Assembly: GCA_964621905.1 (NCBI GenBank) | Contig: CAZUNG010000009.1 | Coordinates: forward strand, 45,957 to 109,956 | Direction of reading: 5' to 3' | Source: Ruminococcus_G sp964621905 | Lineage (GTDB): Bacteria; Bacillota; Clostridia; Lachnospirales; Lachnospiraceae | DNA: 64,000 nt | Part shown: piece by piece, positions 27,228-36,439 of the stretch | How positions within the stretch are numbered: the first letter of the stretch is position 1 | Layout: every line of letters begins with the position of its first letter | Notes under the pieces: generated by a model | Told to the model about the DNA's origin: nothing | The model's input: the letters and a program-made list of their open reading frames with translations, nothing else | Databases searched by the model: none | Program-made: the position numbers and the translations under genes

Positions 27228-27256
27228 ATTATATAGGATATTCCCTCCTTAGTCAA
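27228..27256 (-). promoter_or_regulatory. Sigma-A promoter of ktrBA
   Basis: TTGACT (plus 27251-27256), 17-base spacer, TATAAT (plus 27228-27233) on the minus strand. The leader from here to ktrB is about 130 bases. No match to the cyclic-di-AMP riboswitch that often controls such genes could be made by eye. Confidence 0.75.
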
Positions 27257-27279
27257 TACCCGTTTTGAAACTTTTATTC

Positions 27280-28233
27280 TCAGCAGGTAGCGCCTCCAAC
27301 TTCATGAAGTTTGGCATCCAGTATTTCCTGTTTTCTATTCAGTATCTCATCGGAAAGGATTTCAGCCTGAGCGTTTTCAAATCCAAGACGGTCAATCGTC
27401 TGTGCGAAGCGTTCTCCGGTTTTTCCCTGCTCCCTGAACAGTAAAATTGCTTTTTCCACTGCACGTAAGACTTCTTCTTTCGTCTCAAAGATTTTGTCCA
27501 GCGCCTGGCCCTGTGCAACCTGTTTTCCCCATCTTCCGCCTATGTATACTTTATATCCATTCTTTCCGCTTTCAATGGCATCAAAATGGCAGGTTCCGAT
27601 ACATCTTCCACAGTTGGTGCATTTTTCTTCGTCAATTACAAGCATCCCATCCTCAACTTTTGCTGCATGAACCGGACAGGCTTTTTCAACGCCGCACTTC
27701 TTACAGCCGTTACACTGATCTTCATCAAATTCCGGAACCATCTGTCCTACGATACCAAGGTCATTCAAATCCGGTTTCACGCAATTATTGGGACATCCGC
27801 CGACTGCGATTTTAAATTTGTGGGGCAGTTTTACCTGACGGTAACCTTCATAAAAAAGTTCATGGATTTCTTCAGATAATGCGTACGTATCGATCAGTCC
27901 ATACTGGCAAGTCGTCCCTTTGCACGATACGACAGGCCTTACTTTGGAACCTGTTCCTCCGGTCGTCATTCCGGCTTCTTCAACTGCAGCACGAAATGCA
28001 TCGATCTTTTCAAAGGGAATCCCCGGAACTTCTACCGTAAGCCGGGTCGTAAATGCTACCTCCCCGCTGCCAAATTCTTTTGCGGCATCACTGATGGCTC
28101 TCATCTGATCTGCCGTGATCTTTCCGTTCTTCGTAATGATTCTTCCTGAAAAATTATCCGTTCCTTTGTTGCTCAGAAAACCAAGTCCTTTTACTCTCTT
28201 TTCTTCCTCTTTGCTGACTGTCAGTGTTGCCAT
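27280..28233 (-). CDS. Siroheme/4Fe-4S sulfite- or nitrite-reductase-like protein with ferredoxin domain
   Basis: 317 residues. An N-terminal ferredoxin-like half-domain (FSGRI, FTTRLTVEVPG), then the siroheme-cluster cysteines in SCKGTTCQYG and GGCPNNC, then an inserted two-cluster ferredoxin (CNGCKKC-x4-CP and CTNCGRC-x3-C). The first cysteine pair is spaced C-x4-C where the classical motif is C-x5-C. This is the small single-gene form related to AsrC. It may reduce sulfite or another sulfur or nitrogen oxyanion. It lies 11 bases downstream of the CoA-disulfide reductase gene, so both probably act on sulfur compounds. Confidence 0.85.
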   Translation of the reverse strand: MATLTVSKEEEKRVKGLGFLSNKGTDNFSGRIITKNGKITADQMRAISDAAKEFGSGEVAFTTRLTVEVPGIPFEKIDAFRAAVEEAGMTTGGTGSKVRPVVSCKGTTCQYGLIDTYALSEEIHELFYEGYRQVKLPHKFKIAVGGCPNNCVKPDLNDLGIVGQMVPEFDEDQCNGCKKCGVEKACPVHAAKVEDGMLVIDEEKCTNCGRCIGTCHFDAIESGKNGYKVYIGGRWGKQVAQGQALDKIFETKEEVLRAVEKAILLFREQGKTGERFAQTIDRLGFENAQAEILSDEILNRKQEILDAKLHEVGGATC

Positions 28234-28244
28234 TTCTTTCCTCC

Positions 28245-29876
28245 TTATTCTGCTAAATCTTTTCCATTAAACATTGTTCCGCCTTCCAGAACACGTGTGT
28301 TCACATAGCCGTAATGTTTCATACGGTTCTGAAGCAGGTATGCCCGCTTTCCTTTTGAGCATACCAAAAGCAGTTTTTCTTCCTTGCCAAGTCCTTCCAC
28401 TTCACCATTGACTTCCGTCAGATTCACATACGGCACGCCGTCGATGGACGGTACCGGTGAAGCGTCAATGATGCGGTAATCAGAAGCTTCCCCATTTTCA
28501 AACTGTACCGGCGTCATCGTTTCAAATTCACCTGCCATCTTATTGAGCAGTACATTAACGGTATGCACAAACGGATGCATCGCCGTGGAAAACGGCGGAG
28601 CATAGGCAAAATCAAGATGTTCCAGATCCTGTACAGAAGCTTTCATGCTGAGTGCCATGACGGCGATGTCCACCATCTTATCCACCGCACCTTTTCCAAG
28701 ACATTGCATTCCCAGAAACTTTCCAGTTTTCATATCCGCAACCATTTTCACAATAAACAATCCGGCTCCCGGATAGTAATGTGCCTTATCATCTACTACG
28801 GTTATGACTGACACCGGCTCAAATCCGGCAGCCCCGGCAGCTTCCTCTGAAAGTCCAGTACGTCCTGCGTTGAGACCAGGCAGTTTTACGATTCCTGTTC
28901 CCAGGACCCCCGGGTATGTGATCTTCTCTCCGCAGATGTTCTTTGCCGCAATACGCCCCTCAATATTTGCAGACGATCCCATTGGGGACCATGCATGTTC
29001 TTCTGTGATACGGTTCGTCACCATTGCACAGTCGCCAATTGCATAAATGTTTTCATCATTCGTCTGAAGATATTTATTGACCTTCACCGTTCGGTTCGGC
29101 ATCAATTCAATACCTGTATCTGCAAGAAATCCCGTATTGACCCGGATGCCGAGTGACAGGATCACTGCATCAGCTTTTAATGTACGTTTGTCTGTTTTGA
29201 CTTTTTCTACTTTTCCGTCACCGATAATGCCTTCCAGCTTCGTCCCGGTCAGCGCCATGATTCCCTGGTCTGCCAGATAGTCCTCTACATAAGCTGCGAC
29301 TTCCCGGTCAAACCCCGGCATGATCTGAGGTGCCATGTCGATCACAGTCACACGGATGCCTTTTTCTTTCAGGTTTTCAGCTACTTCCAGGCCGATAAAT
29401 CCGCCGCCTGCCACCACTGCCCTTTTGATTTCTCCGCTTTCCACTGCCGTATGCAGTGCTTCGGCATCGTCCGGCGTTCTCATAAAATACACGTTTTTCA
29501 AATCGACGCCCTCTACCGGCGGCTTCACGGGAGATGCACCCGTCGCAATTACCAGTTTGTCATATGTATAGGATGTCTCTTCTCCTGTATCCATCCGGAC
29601 TGCCTTCACCGATTTGTTTTCTCTGTCAAGGCCGGTTACTTCCACCCCTGTCTCCACAAGCGCACCGGTCAGCTTACTGAAATTTTCGGGCGTATTCACG
29701 ATCAACTCACTTTTTTCATGAATCACTCCGCCGACATAATAAGGAAGCCCGCATCCCGCATAGGAGATATCCCTGCTCATAGTCAGGATCTTAACTTCTG
29801 CGTTCTGATCTTCTCTCTTTATTTTTGCCGCTGCTTTCGTTCCGGCTGCAACTCCACCAATTATTAAAACTTTCAT
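28245..29876 (-). CDS. FAD-dependent CoA-disulfide/persulfide reductase with C-terminal rhodanese domain
   Basis: 543 residues. FAD site IIGGVAAGTKAAAK at the N-terminus, active cysteine in YAGCGLPYY (the single-cysteine type of CoA-disulfide reductases), NAD(P)H site VVAGGGFIGLEVAE, FAD motif IYAIGDCA, and a C-terminal rhodanese-like domain (about 455-543) with LLVCSKGKRAY supplying a second cysteine. Proteins of this build reduce CoA disulfide or CoA persulfide with NAD(P)H. First gene of a two-gene operon with the siroheme reductase. Confidence 0.9.
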   Translation of the reverse strand: MKVLIIGGVAAGTKAAAKIKREDQNAEVKILTMSRDISYAGCGLPYYVGGVIHEKSELIVNTPENFSKLTGALVETGVEVTGLDRENKSVKAVRMDTGEETSYTYDKLVIATGASPVKPPVEGVDLKNVYFMRTPDDAEALHTAVESGEIKRAVVAGGGFIGLEVAENLKEKGIRVTVIDMAPQIMPGFDREVAAYVEDYLADQGIMALTGTKLEGIIGDGKVEKVKTDKRTLKADAVILSLGIRVNTGFLADTGIELMPNRTVKVNKYLQTNDENIYAIGDCAMVTNRITEEHAWSPMGSSANIEGRIAAKNICGEKITYPGVLGTGIVKLPGLNAGRTGLSEEAAGAAGFEPVSVITVVDDKAHYYPGAGLFIVKMVADMKTGKFLGMQCLGKGAVDKMVDIAVMALSMKASVQDLEHLDFAYAPPFSTAMHPFVHTVNVLLNKMAGEFETMTPVQFENGEASDYRIIDASPVPSIDGVPYVNLTEVNGEVEGLGKEEKLLLVCSKGKRAYLLQNRMKHYGYVNTRVLEGGTMFNGKDLAE

Positions 29877-29921
29877 TGCTTTGCCCCTTTCCTGTGTACG
29901 GTCACCTGATCTCTTGATATC

Positions 29922-29950
29922 AGCATAGCACTTCTTTATCCATATGTAAA
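29922..29950 (-). promoter_or_regulatory. Promoter of the CoA-disulfide reductase operon
   Basis: TTTACA (plus 29945-29950), 17-base spacer, TATGCT (plus 29922-29927), about 45 bases before the ATG. Confidence 0.5.
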
Positions 29951-29989
29951 ATACTATCTAATTATATACATTATAGGTTTTTCCTATAT

Positions 29990-30814
29990 TTAGCAATTAC
30001 CTGTATAGACATAATCAAGATACTTCCCTGCCGTATCAGCAAGCGCGTAAACACGCTCCAACTCCGTGGCCGCGCGGTCCGTCATACGAAAACGCGGGAA
30101 AAACCTTGTGACATGAAGTGGTATCAGGGGGTTGACCGAATTTACCCAGGACGCCAGTTGCTTCATCTCTTCCTCAGAATCATTTTCTCCCGGGATAATC
30201 AATGTGGTCAGCTCTATATGGCAGCATGTTTCCGCTCTTTTTATAAAACGCTTTACCGTTTCAAGATCCCCGCCCAGTTTTTTATAATAGGTATCTGTAA
30301 ATCCTTTTAAGTCAATATTCAGAGCGTCCAGATGAGGCAACAGTTCTTCAAGAATCTTAAGTTCGATACAGCCATTTGTCACCACGACATTTTTCATATC
30401 TGCACGATGGATCAGTTCTGCCGTATCCCTGACGTATTCATAACCGATCAGAGGTTCGTTGTACGTAAACGCCACTCCGATATTACCCCTGCTTTTCAGC
30501 GATACTGCCATTTTGACCAGATCTTCCGGCATCATTTCCCGGGTCTGTATTTCTTCCCCGCACATGGAGATTTCATAATTCTGGCAAAATGGACATTGCA
30601 GGTTACACCCGAAACTTCCCACCGAAAGGATATCACTTCCCGGAAAAAAGCGATTGAGCGGCTTTTTTTCAATGGGATCAAGCCCCAGTCCGGTAATACG
30701 GCCATAACTGGAGCTGATGATTCTGCCGTTCTTTCGTTTTCTTGCTCTGCAGATCCCTGTCTGCCCTTCCTGTAACTCGCAGCGGTGCATACACACCGGA
30801 CACTTTATTTTCAC
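29990..30814 (-). CDS. AmmeMemoRadiSam system radical SAM enzyme
   Basis: 274 residues. The radical SAM cluster motif CNLQCPFCQN lies near residue 75, after an N-terminal cysteine-rich segment (CPVCMHRC-x9-C). Similar to the PflA-like radical SAM proteins always found with MEMO and AMMECR1 partners. The GTG start overlaps the stop of the upstream fusion gene (GTGA), so the two are co-translated. The reaction is not established here. Confidence 0.9.
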   Translation of the reverse strand: MKIKCPVCMHRCELQEGQTGICRARKRKNGRIISSSYGRITGLGLDPIEKKPLNRFFPGSDILSVGSFGCNLQCPFCQNYEISMCGEEIQTREMMPEDLVKMAVSLKSRGNIGVAFTYNEPLIGYEYVRDTAELIHRADMKNVVVTNGCIELKILEELLPHLDALNIDLKGFTDTYYKKLGGDLETVKRFIKRAETCCHIELTTLIIPGENDSEEEMKQLASWVNSVNPLIPLHVTRFFPRFRMTDRAATELERVYALADTAGKYLDYVYTGNC

Positions 30815-32208
30815 GTTTTATCACCATGCCTGACTACTCTGAAACGTTCCAGCTCCACCGAATCATCACCGGAGATGCCCGCTTTCTGCTTTGCGATAGC
30901 TACCTGCTCCTCAGCCGTATCCACCCCTTTAAGATCGGGCAGCAAAAGTCCTCTCTGTCTTCCTTTTGACACTATCACCCCATATTCTTTCACATCAAGC
31001 TCAGAAAGAGAATCCACAGGCTCCGGCTTCTGCAGTACATCAACACTGTATTCCAGCATTCCCAATTCTTCTTTTTTCACACGCTGAAATCTTGGATCCT
31101 TGTTTCCCGCACTTACGGCATTCTGAATAATCTCTTTTGCAATATTTTTGCAGACCGGTGTAATGGTTCCAATGCATCCCCGCAGCTTTCCATGTTTGTG
31201 TATCGACACAAAGACTCCGGCGCGCTCCCTCATCATCTCATCCGGCAGTCCCTGCGGTTCACACAGTATATCACCAGTTTCCACATAATGCTCCAGGGCC
31301 ATTCTGGCAAGTCTGGTATAGGCATCTTCACACCGTTTTTTCAAAATAGCCTCCTTCGTTTTCTCACGCTCATACCACTGAAGGAGTCTGCGGCTTTCGT
31401 CCTCTCCCGTCACATGATAGGTACAGATCCCATAGCCTACACCAAACGGGCCCTCATATGACAACTTCTCTTTTTTCAGCTCCATGCCATCCAGCGCACC
31501 TGCCATCACAAGGAAGGAGCGCTGTCCACACTCACCTGCTTTATCACAGAAATGTTCCGAAAACTCAAACAGTTCCCCAAAAGCTCCCCGTCCCATCACA
31601 TCCATGATCCGTTCATCATAAAGAGGACCCTCTTTTTGATACCCATACGGGCCTTCTTTTTTCAGACAGTGCGACAGATCGCCGCTTCCGATCACCACCA
31701 CGTTTCGTAAAAGTCCGGCTGCCGTCTGCTGCAGCATCTGCCCTGCCTGATAATTTTCTGTGGGTGATAGTCCGGCAAATCCCATGCGGACCAGCCGGTA
31801 TCCCGTAATATACTGATTCACAAAATAAAGTGGTATCATTGTTGCGTGATCAAGTTTTTCGCTCTTTTCCCCCAGCACCCCAAGCGGAAAATCAAGCAAC
31901 TCTGCCAACCGGCACAGGTTCCGGACAAACTCCGTATCGTATTTTGCGTTTACGGACACCTGCCTGGCCCCAAACTTTCTAAAGTCCCCGGATGCCGTAT
32001 TTCCCGGTGATACATGAAAGTAATCCGCGTAGATATCCGTATGCGGAGAAATCACTACAATTGTATCGGGCTGCAGCTCTGCTATTTCTTTCGCTGCTTT
32101 ATGATATGCTTCTATTGTATTTTTTATTTCCCTCTCCTGACCGCGCCCGATTTCGGGTATGATCAGCGGAGGATGTGGTAACATAAACCCACCCAGTACT
32201 GCCATCAT
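30811..32208 (-). CDS. AmmeMemoRadiSam system fusion: MEMO-like domain plus AMMECR1 domain
   Basis: 465 residues. The N-terminal 265 are MEMO/LigB-like (GGFMLPHPPLI, VVISPHTDIYADYF, GSGDLSHCL), with histidines that bind metal in the dioxygenase relatives. The C-terminal 180 are an AMMECR1 domain with the invariant LRGCIGTITP. The two parts are separate proteins in many organisms. Together with the overlapping radical SAM gene this is a complete three-part system. GGGAGGG precedes the ATG. Confidence 0.9.
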   Translation of the reverse strand: MMAVLGGFMLPHPPLIIPEIGRGQEREIKNTIEAYHKAAKEIAELQPDTIVVISPHTDIYADYFHVSPGNTASGDFRKFGARQVSVNAKYDTEFVRNLCRLAELLDFPLGVLGEKSEKLDHATMIPLYFVNQYITGYRLVRMGFAGLSPTENYQAGQMLQQTAAGLLRNVVVIGSGDLSHCLKKEGPYGYQKEGPLYDERIMDVMGRGAFGELFEFSEHFCDKAGECGQRSFLVMAGALDGMELKKEKLSYEGPFGVGYGICTYHVTGEDESRRLLQWYEREKTKEAILKKRCEDAYTRLARMALEHYVETGDILCEPQGLPDEMMRERAGVFVSIHKHGKLRGCIGTITPVCKNIAKEIIQNAVSAGNKDPRFQRVKKEELGMLEYSVDVLQKPEPVDSLSELDVKEYGVIVSKGRQRGLLLPDLKGVDTAEEQVAIAKQKAGISGDDSVELERFRVVRHGDKT

Positions 32209-32240
32209 CTGTCCCTCCCGTCTTCATTCTGTTTTCACAC

Positions 32241-32249
32241 ATTATAGCA
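32241..32249 (-). promoter_or_regulatory. Extended -10 promoter of the AmmeMemoRadiSam operon
   Basis: TGCTATAAT on the minus strand, an extended -10 element (TGnTATAAT), about 33 bases before the ATG. No good -35 is present, as is usual for this type. Confidence 0.5.
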
Positions 32250-32285
32250 CAGATCGCCCATAAAATTCTGAAAATTTTATAAAAA

Positions 32286-32333
32286 GCGCAAAAAAATAGC
32301 GAAAAGCTTTCGGCATCACTCTCCGCTATTTTG
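32286..32333 (-). terminator. Intrinsic terminator of the feo operon
   Basis: AAATAGCG (32294-32301) pairs with CGCTATTT (32324-32331); on the minus strand the stem runs into TTTTTTT then GCGC. It lies 30 bases after the feoB stop. Confidence 0.8.
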
Positions 32334-32362
32334 AACACTCATGCAGATATTATCTGTCATGT

Positions 32363-34366
32363 TCAATGAAACCCCAAACCTCTCGCGGCTGCCGTAAATA
32401 AAAAGCACACCACCGCTCCGACCGCCGTCGGCACCAGTATAGAGACCAGCATCCACTTCACACTTTGTGTTTCTTTCTTGATTGTCAGACATGTGGTACC
32501 ACATGGCCAGTGCATCAGAGAAAATAAGATCATGCTTCCTGCAGTCACCCAGGTCCATCCATTATCCTGAAGAATATGTTTCATTGTGTTCAGATTTTCA
32601 ACCTCTGTCAGACTTCCCCTGGCCAGATATACCATCAGCATAACAGGAATCACTATTTCATTTGCCGGCATGCCAAGTATGAAAGCCAGGAGAATAACAC
32701 CGTCCATCCCCAGCAGGCGTCCCAATGGATCCAGCACGTCTGCGCAGTGTGCAAGCAGTGTCAGATCCCCCACCGTGATATTGGCAAGAAGCCAGATAAG
32801 CAGCCCTGCAGGAGCTGCGATCACAACCGCTCTGCCGAGTACAAACAGCGTCCGGTCCATGATAGAGCGTATGATAACCTTTCCGACCTGTGGTCTCCGG
32901 TAAGGTGGCAGTTCCAGCGCAAAAGATGACGGCATACCCTTTAATATCGTTTTCGACAGTATTTTAGATACCACAAAGGTCATCAATATCCCAAGCACGA
33001 TCACTCCGGCCAGCAGCGCCGCCGACAAAAAGGAAGAAAACAGACCGGACGCTCCCCCGATCAGGAACATGGAGATGATGGAAATAATCGTCGGAAAACG
33101 GCCGTTGCACGGAACAAAATTGTTTGTGATAATTGCAATCAGCCGTTCCCTCGGCGAATCGATGATCCGACATCCAGTCACCCCCGCGGCATTGCAACCA
33201 AATCCCATACACATCGTCAGCGCCTGTTTTCCACACGCACAGCATTTTTTAAAACAGTGGTCCAGATTATATGCAATACGCGGCAGATACCCAAAGTCTT
33301 CCAAAAGTGTAAACAGCGGAAAAAAAATTGCCATCGGCGGCAGCATCACAGATATCACCCATGCCAGTACACGGTAGATGCCAAAAATGACCGGCTCATA
33401 AAAAGCTGGCGGCAGCTGCGCCCATACCGCAAAATCCAGCATCCGGCTTTCCAGCCAGAACAGTCCCTTTGACAGCAGCTGCGATGGAAAATTAGCACCG
33501 CTGATTGTGATCCAAAAGACTACAAGAAGCATCAAAAACATAATCGGGAATCCAGTCATCGGACTTGTAAATATGCGGTCCAGTTTCCTGTCTTTCGCTG
33601 CATATTCATTATTTTGATAGCAAACGGTCTCACGCACAATCTGTTCGGCTTTTTGAACAAACGCGGACACTATGGCATCTTTGAGCAATTCTTCTGTGTA
33701 ACCTTCTTTAGCAAGCTGCTCCCGTTCTTTTCGCATCAGTTTCTGAAAAGATTCATCCTCTATGAAGCTGCCATACTCCTGTTTCATTGATGTCAGCAGA
33801 CTCTCGTCGGCATCCAGTAAACGCGCAGCTATCCAGCGAATATTGCGTTCTTTTCCAACATGCTCTGCGACCGCCGGCATCAGCGACTCAATCGCATGCT
33901 CTATGGCCTCCGGATATATAACCGTCAGATGACGGCATTCCTCCCTTTGGTTTATCAGTTTTCTTAAACAGACAAAAATTTGGTCAAGTCCTTTGTTGGC
34001 TCTCGCCGTTATACCGATCACCGGCGTCTCCAGAATCTGGGACATGTTATCCAAATCCACATGGATTTTCTTTTTACCGGCCTCATCCATCAAATTCACG
34101 CAGACAACGACTCTCTTTGCCGCTTCCATAATCTGAAGCACCAGATTCAGATTGCGCTCAAGGCAGGTAGCATCACAGACCACGACCACTGCATCCGGAT
34201 TTTCAAAGCATATATAGTTTCTGGCTACTTCTTCCTCCTCAGAATGTGCCAGCAGCGAATAACACCCCGGCAGATCAATCAGATGAAAGCTCTGGTCCCC
34301 CCTGATACAGGTTCCCTTTGCATTGCTGACCGTTTTGCCCGGCCAGTTTCCTGTATGCTGTTTCAC
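32363..34366 (-). pseudogene. feoB: feoB 3' part, separated from its start by an inserted element
   Basis: About 667 codons of the ferrous iron transporter FeoB, lacking the first 24 residues that carry the GTPase P-loop. Present: the DLPG (G3) and NLMDE (G4) motifs, the helical linker, and the membrane part with two Gate regions (MGFGCNAAGVTG, GMPANEIVIP) and about nine helices. The frame opens at a GTG (34366) that lacks a ribosome binding site and is the first base beyond the 17-bp repeat. The missing 5' part is at 36465-36554. Joining the two at the repeat gives LTGMKQHTGNWPGKTV, the normal FeoB sequence. Without the P-loop this part should not work alone. Confidence 0.92.
34349..34365. 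repeat. Left copy of 17-bp direct repeat at the element boundary (att site)
   Basis: TCCTGTATGCTGTTTCA, identical to 36465-36481. It is feoB coding sequence (minus strand codons K-Q-H-T-G). Host sequence lies to its left and element sequence to its right. Confidence 0.85.
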
Positions 34367-34384
34367 AAACAGGCAAAACTTACT

Positions 34385-34413
34385 TTGACTTTTTCCTTCA
34401 TCTGGAATACTTT
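34385..34413 (+). promoter_or_regulatory. Promoter of the small genes in the element
   Basis: TTGACT (34385-34390), 17-base spacer, TACTTT (34408-34413), 43 bases before the first small gene. Confidence 0.5.
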
Positions 34414-34455
34414 TCTTTGCATCCGGGGATTCTATTTCAGAAAGGATGGTGCTCT

Positions 34456-34602
34456 ATGCAGGAACAGACGAATCAAGACAGACAGGAACTCCCGTACAAT
34501 ACCCTGAATGGTTCTGAAGTGACAGTGCCAAAAGAAACATGGGTCACAGAACCTTTGCCGGAGTCAGAACGGCCAAGAAAAGACGGCCCCGGAGGAGAAT
34601 GA
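34456..34602 (+). CDS. Small hypothetical protein of the feoB element (48 residues)
   Basis: Reads MQEQTNQDRQELPYN and ends PRKDGPGGE; polar, proline-rich, no membrane segment or known motif. AAAGGA lies 9 bases before the ATG. Its stop overlaps the start of the next small gene (ATGA), and GGAGGAG inside its end serves that gene, so the pair is translationally coupled. Function unknown. The frame extends upstream to 34417 without a better start. Confidence 0.6.
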   Translation: MQEQTNQDRQELPYNTLNGSEVTVPKETWVTEPLPESERPRKDGPGGE

Positions 34603-34760
34603 CCATGGCATCTTACGTAGCTCCCGAAGTGCGGGAAAGATTCGAATCACTGTCTGTCGATCTAAAGAATATGATTTTGGATCGGGATGTCCGTATCGAA
34701 AATATACATGATCTGATACACGTTCTGGAAGAAATCGTTGCGGACAATGAAAACAATTAA
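34599..34760 (+). CDS. Small hypothetical protein of the feoB element (53 residues)
   Basis: Starts MTMASYVAPEVRERFE and ends EEIVADNENN; acidic, predicted helical. GGAGGAGA directly precedes the ATG. It overlaps the stop of the 48-residue gene and is followed by a terminator. Not recognised; it could be a small regulator or accessory of the recombinase. Confidence 0.65.
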   Translation: MTMASYVAPEVRERFESLSVDLKNMILDRDVRIENIHDLIHVLEEIVADNENN

Positions 34761-34767
34761 TCCTTTG

Positions 34768-34802
34768 GTGCCGGCGCTGGCAGACAGCTCCGGCACTTAT
34801 TT
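34768..34802 (+). terminator. Intrinsic terminator after the small genes of the element
   Basis: GTGCCGG (34768-34774) pairs with CCGGCAC (34790-34796), followed by TTATTTTCC. It separates the small genes from the recombinase gene. Confidence 0.65.
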
Positions 34803-34814
34803 TCCACAAAATCT

Positions 34815-34949
34815 TCAGTTTTTTTCTTCCTTTTTCCTGATATTTGATACAGTTACACGCAGACCGTACTTTTCTCCCAGAATCTGATAAAGCGTTTGAT
34901 AAACTTTCTTCACATCAACTTCTCCGCTTTTTTTTAATTCATCCCCCAA
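34815..34949 (-). CDS. Candidate small protein inside the element (44 residues, TTG start)
   Basis: From a TTG at 34949 with GGAGGG 5 bases upstream the frame reads MGDELKKSGEVDVKKVYQ and ends NIRKKEEKN. The composition is lysine-rich and amphipathic, resembling a real small DNA-binding or regulatory protein. It occupies most of the 308-bp gap between the terminator and the recombinase. No family recognised. Confidence 0.4.
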   Translation of the reverse strand: MGDELKKSGEVDVKKVYQTLYQILGEKYGLRVTVSNIRKKEEKN

Positions 34950-35068
34950 CTGATCCCTCCTCTCCGGTAAATTCTATGTACTGCAGCCTGTACTTCTTTC
35001 CATATGCGGTACATCCGGGCAAATCCGCTTCATACAATAATGAATAAGGAACTGATTGGGAGGATCTT

Positions 35069-36439
35069 ATGAAGCTGATGCGCTGCGCAGTCTACATCCG
35101 TGTCTCAAGTGAAGAGCAGGCAAAATACGGGGATTCCATGCGCGATCAAAAGGAACGTGGAATCGAATACATAAAAAACCGGGGGGATGCTGTGCTTCAC
35201 GGCATCTATATCGATGACGGCGTCTCCGGTCAGAAACTGGACCGCGGCAATTTTTCCAATCTGTTAAGCGCTGTCAAAAACCATGAGATTGATCTGATCG
35301 TTTTCACCAAACTGGACCGCTGGTTTCGCAATCTGAGACATTATCTGAATACGCAAGCCATTCTTGAAGAACACGGTGTTGCCTGGATTGCCATTGATCA
35401 GCCCTATTTTGACACCTCAACACCTCATGGCCGGGCTTTTGTGGCACAATCTATGATGTGGGCGGAACTGGAAGCTCAAAACGACGGGATTCGTATCCGT
35501 GATGTATTCCGAAATAAAGTAAAATATGGCGAAGTCATCACCGGCAAAGTTCCCCGGGGATACCAGATTCAAGACAAACATCTTGTTTTCTCTGCCGAAG
35601 CACCGGCGATACGCGACGGTATCATGTATTACCTCAAAACAAATTCTCTGAATGCAACTCTGCGGTATCTGCAGGATGAATATCAGATCGTCATGACACT
35701 TCAGAACCTGAAGAGCAGCATCCTCAAAAATGAGAAATATACCGGAAAATACCGTGGCAACGAACATTACTGCCCACGTCTGATTACGGATGAAGATTTT
35801 GTCCAGATTCAGCAGGCACTGTCACGGAATATCCGTTCCCATCAGAAATATGACTATTTATTTTCAGGTCTCCTCTTCTGTGCGGAATGCGGCTCCAGGC
35901 TGAATGCCTGCCAGATCCATGTTGTCGTCAAAAGAAACAGCGGCAAGGTATACCGGTACTGCTATCCGGCCTATCAGTGCAGCCGTCATAACACTGCCGG
36001 AACATGCTCTATGAAACGAAAAATCCGTGAAACACAGATCGAAAAAATACTTCTGGAAGACCTCAAGCAAGAACTGAAACCGTATAAGGCTGATCTGAGC
36101 GTTACAGGGACTCATACTGCCGACAACCGTCCCCGGAAATCAGCGCTGAAAAGCCGGATCCGGCGTCTGAAAGAATTGTATCTGAACGGCGCTATCACAG
36201 TCGATGAATATACCTCAGACAGGCTTAAGCTTGAGACGGAACTTGGCTTGCTGCCCGATATGGAAGAGCCGTCCAAAAGTGAGACAGACTTCATGCGCTA
36301 TGCCGAATATGATTTTGAAACATTATATCAGTTGCTGGATCATATTGAGAAACGCAGATTCTGGCGAAGCTTTCTATCAGAGATCAGAATCTCTAAAAGC
36401 TCCGCCAGAACGTGTACTATGGATGTTCTGTTTTTATGA
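35069..36439 (+). CDS. Large serine recombinase
   Basis: 456 residues. The N-terminal resolvase domain (about 5-150) has AVYIRVSSEEQ with the catalytic serine, the arginine in FTKLDRWFRN, and the long E-helix. A recombinase domain follows (about 160-260: GKVPRGYQI, GKYRGNEHYCP), then a zinc ribbon (FCAECGSRL with a later CSRHN and CSMK) and a C-terminal coiled-coil region. It should integrate and excise the element at the 17-bp sites. GGGAGG lies 5 bases before the ATG. The gene ends only 26 bases from the right repeat. Confidence 0.95.
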   Translation: MKLMRCAVYIRVSSEEQAKYGDSMRDQKERGIEYIKNRGDAVLHGIYIDDGVSGQKLDRGNFSNLLSAVKNHEIDLIVFTKLDRWFRNLRHYLNTQAILEEHGVAWIAIDQPYFDTSTPHGRAFVAQSMMWAELEAQNDGIRIRDVFRNKVKYGEVITGKVPRGYQIQDKHLVFSAEAPAIRDGIMYYLKTNSLNATLRYLQDEYQIVMTLQNLKSSILKNEKYTGKYRGNEHYCPRLITDEDFVQIQQALSRNIRSHQKYDYLFSGLLFCAECGSRLNACQIHVVVKRNSGKVYRYCYPAYQCSRHNTAGTCSMKRKIRETQIEKILLEDLKQELKPYKADLSVTGTHTADNRPRKSALKSRIRRLKELYLNGAITVDEYTSDRLKLETELGLLPDMEEPSKSETDFMRYAEYDFETLYQLLDHIEKRRFWRSFLSEIRISKSSARTCTMDVLFL

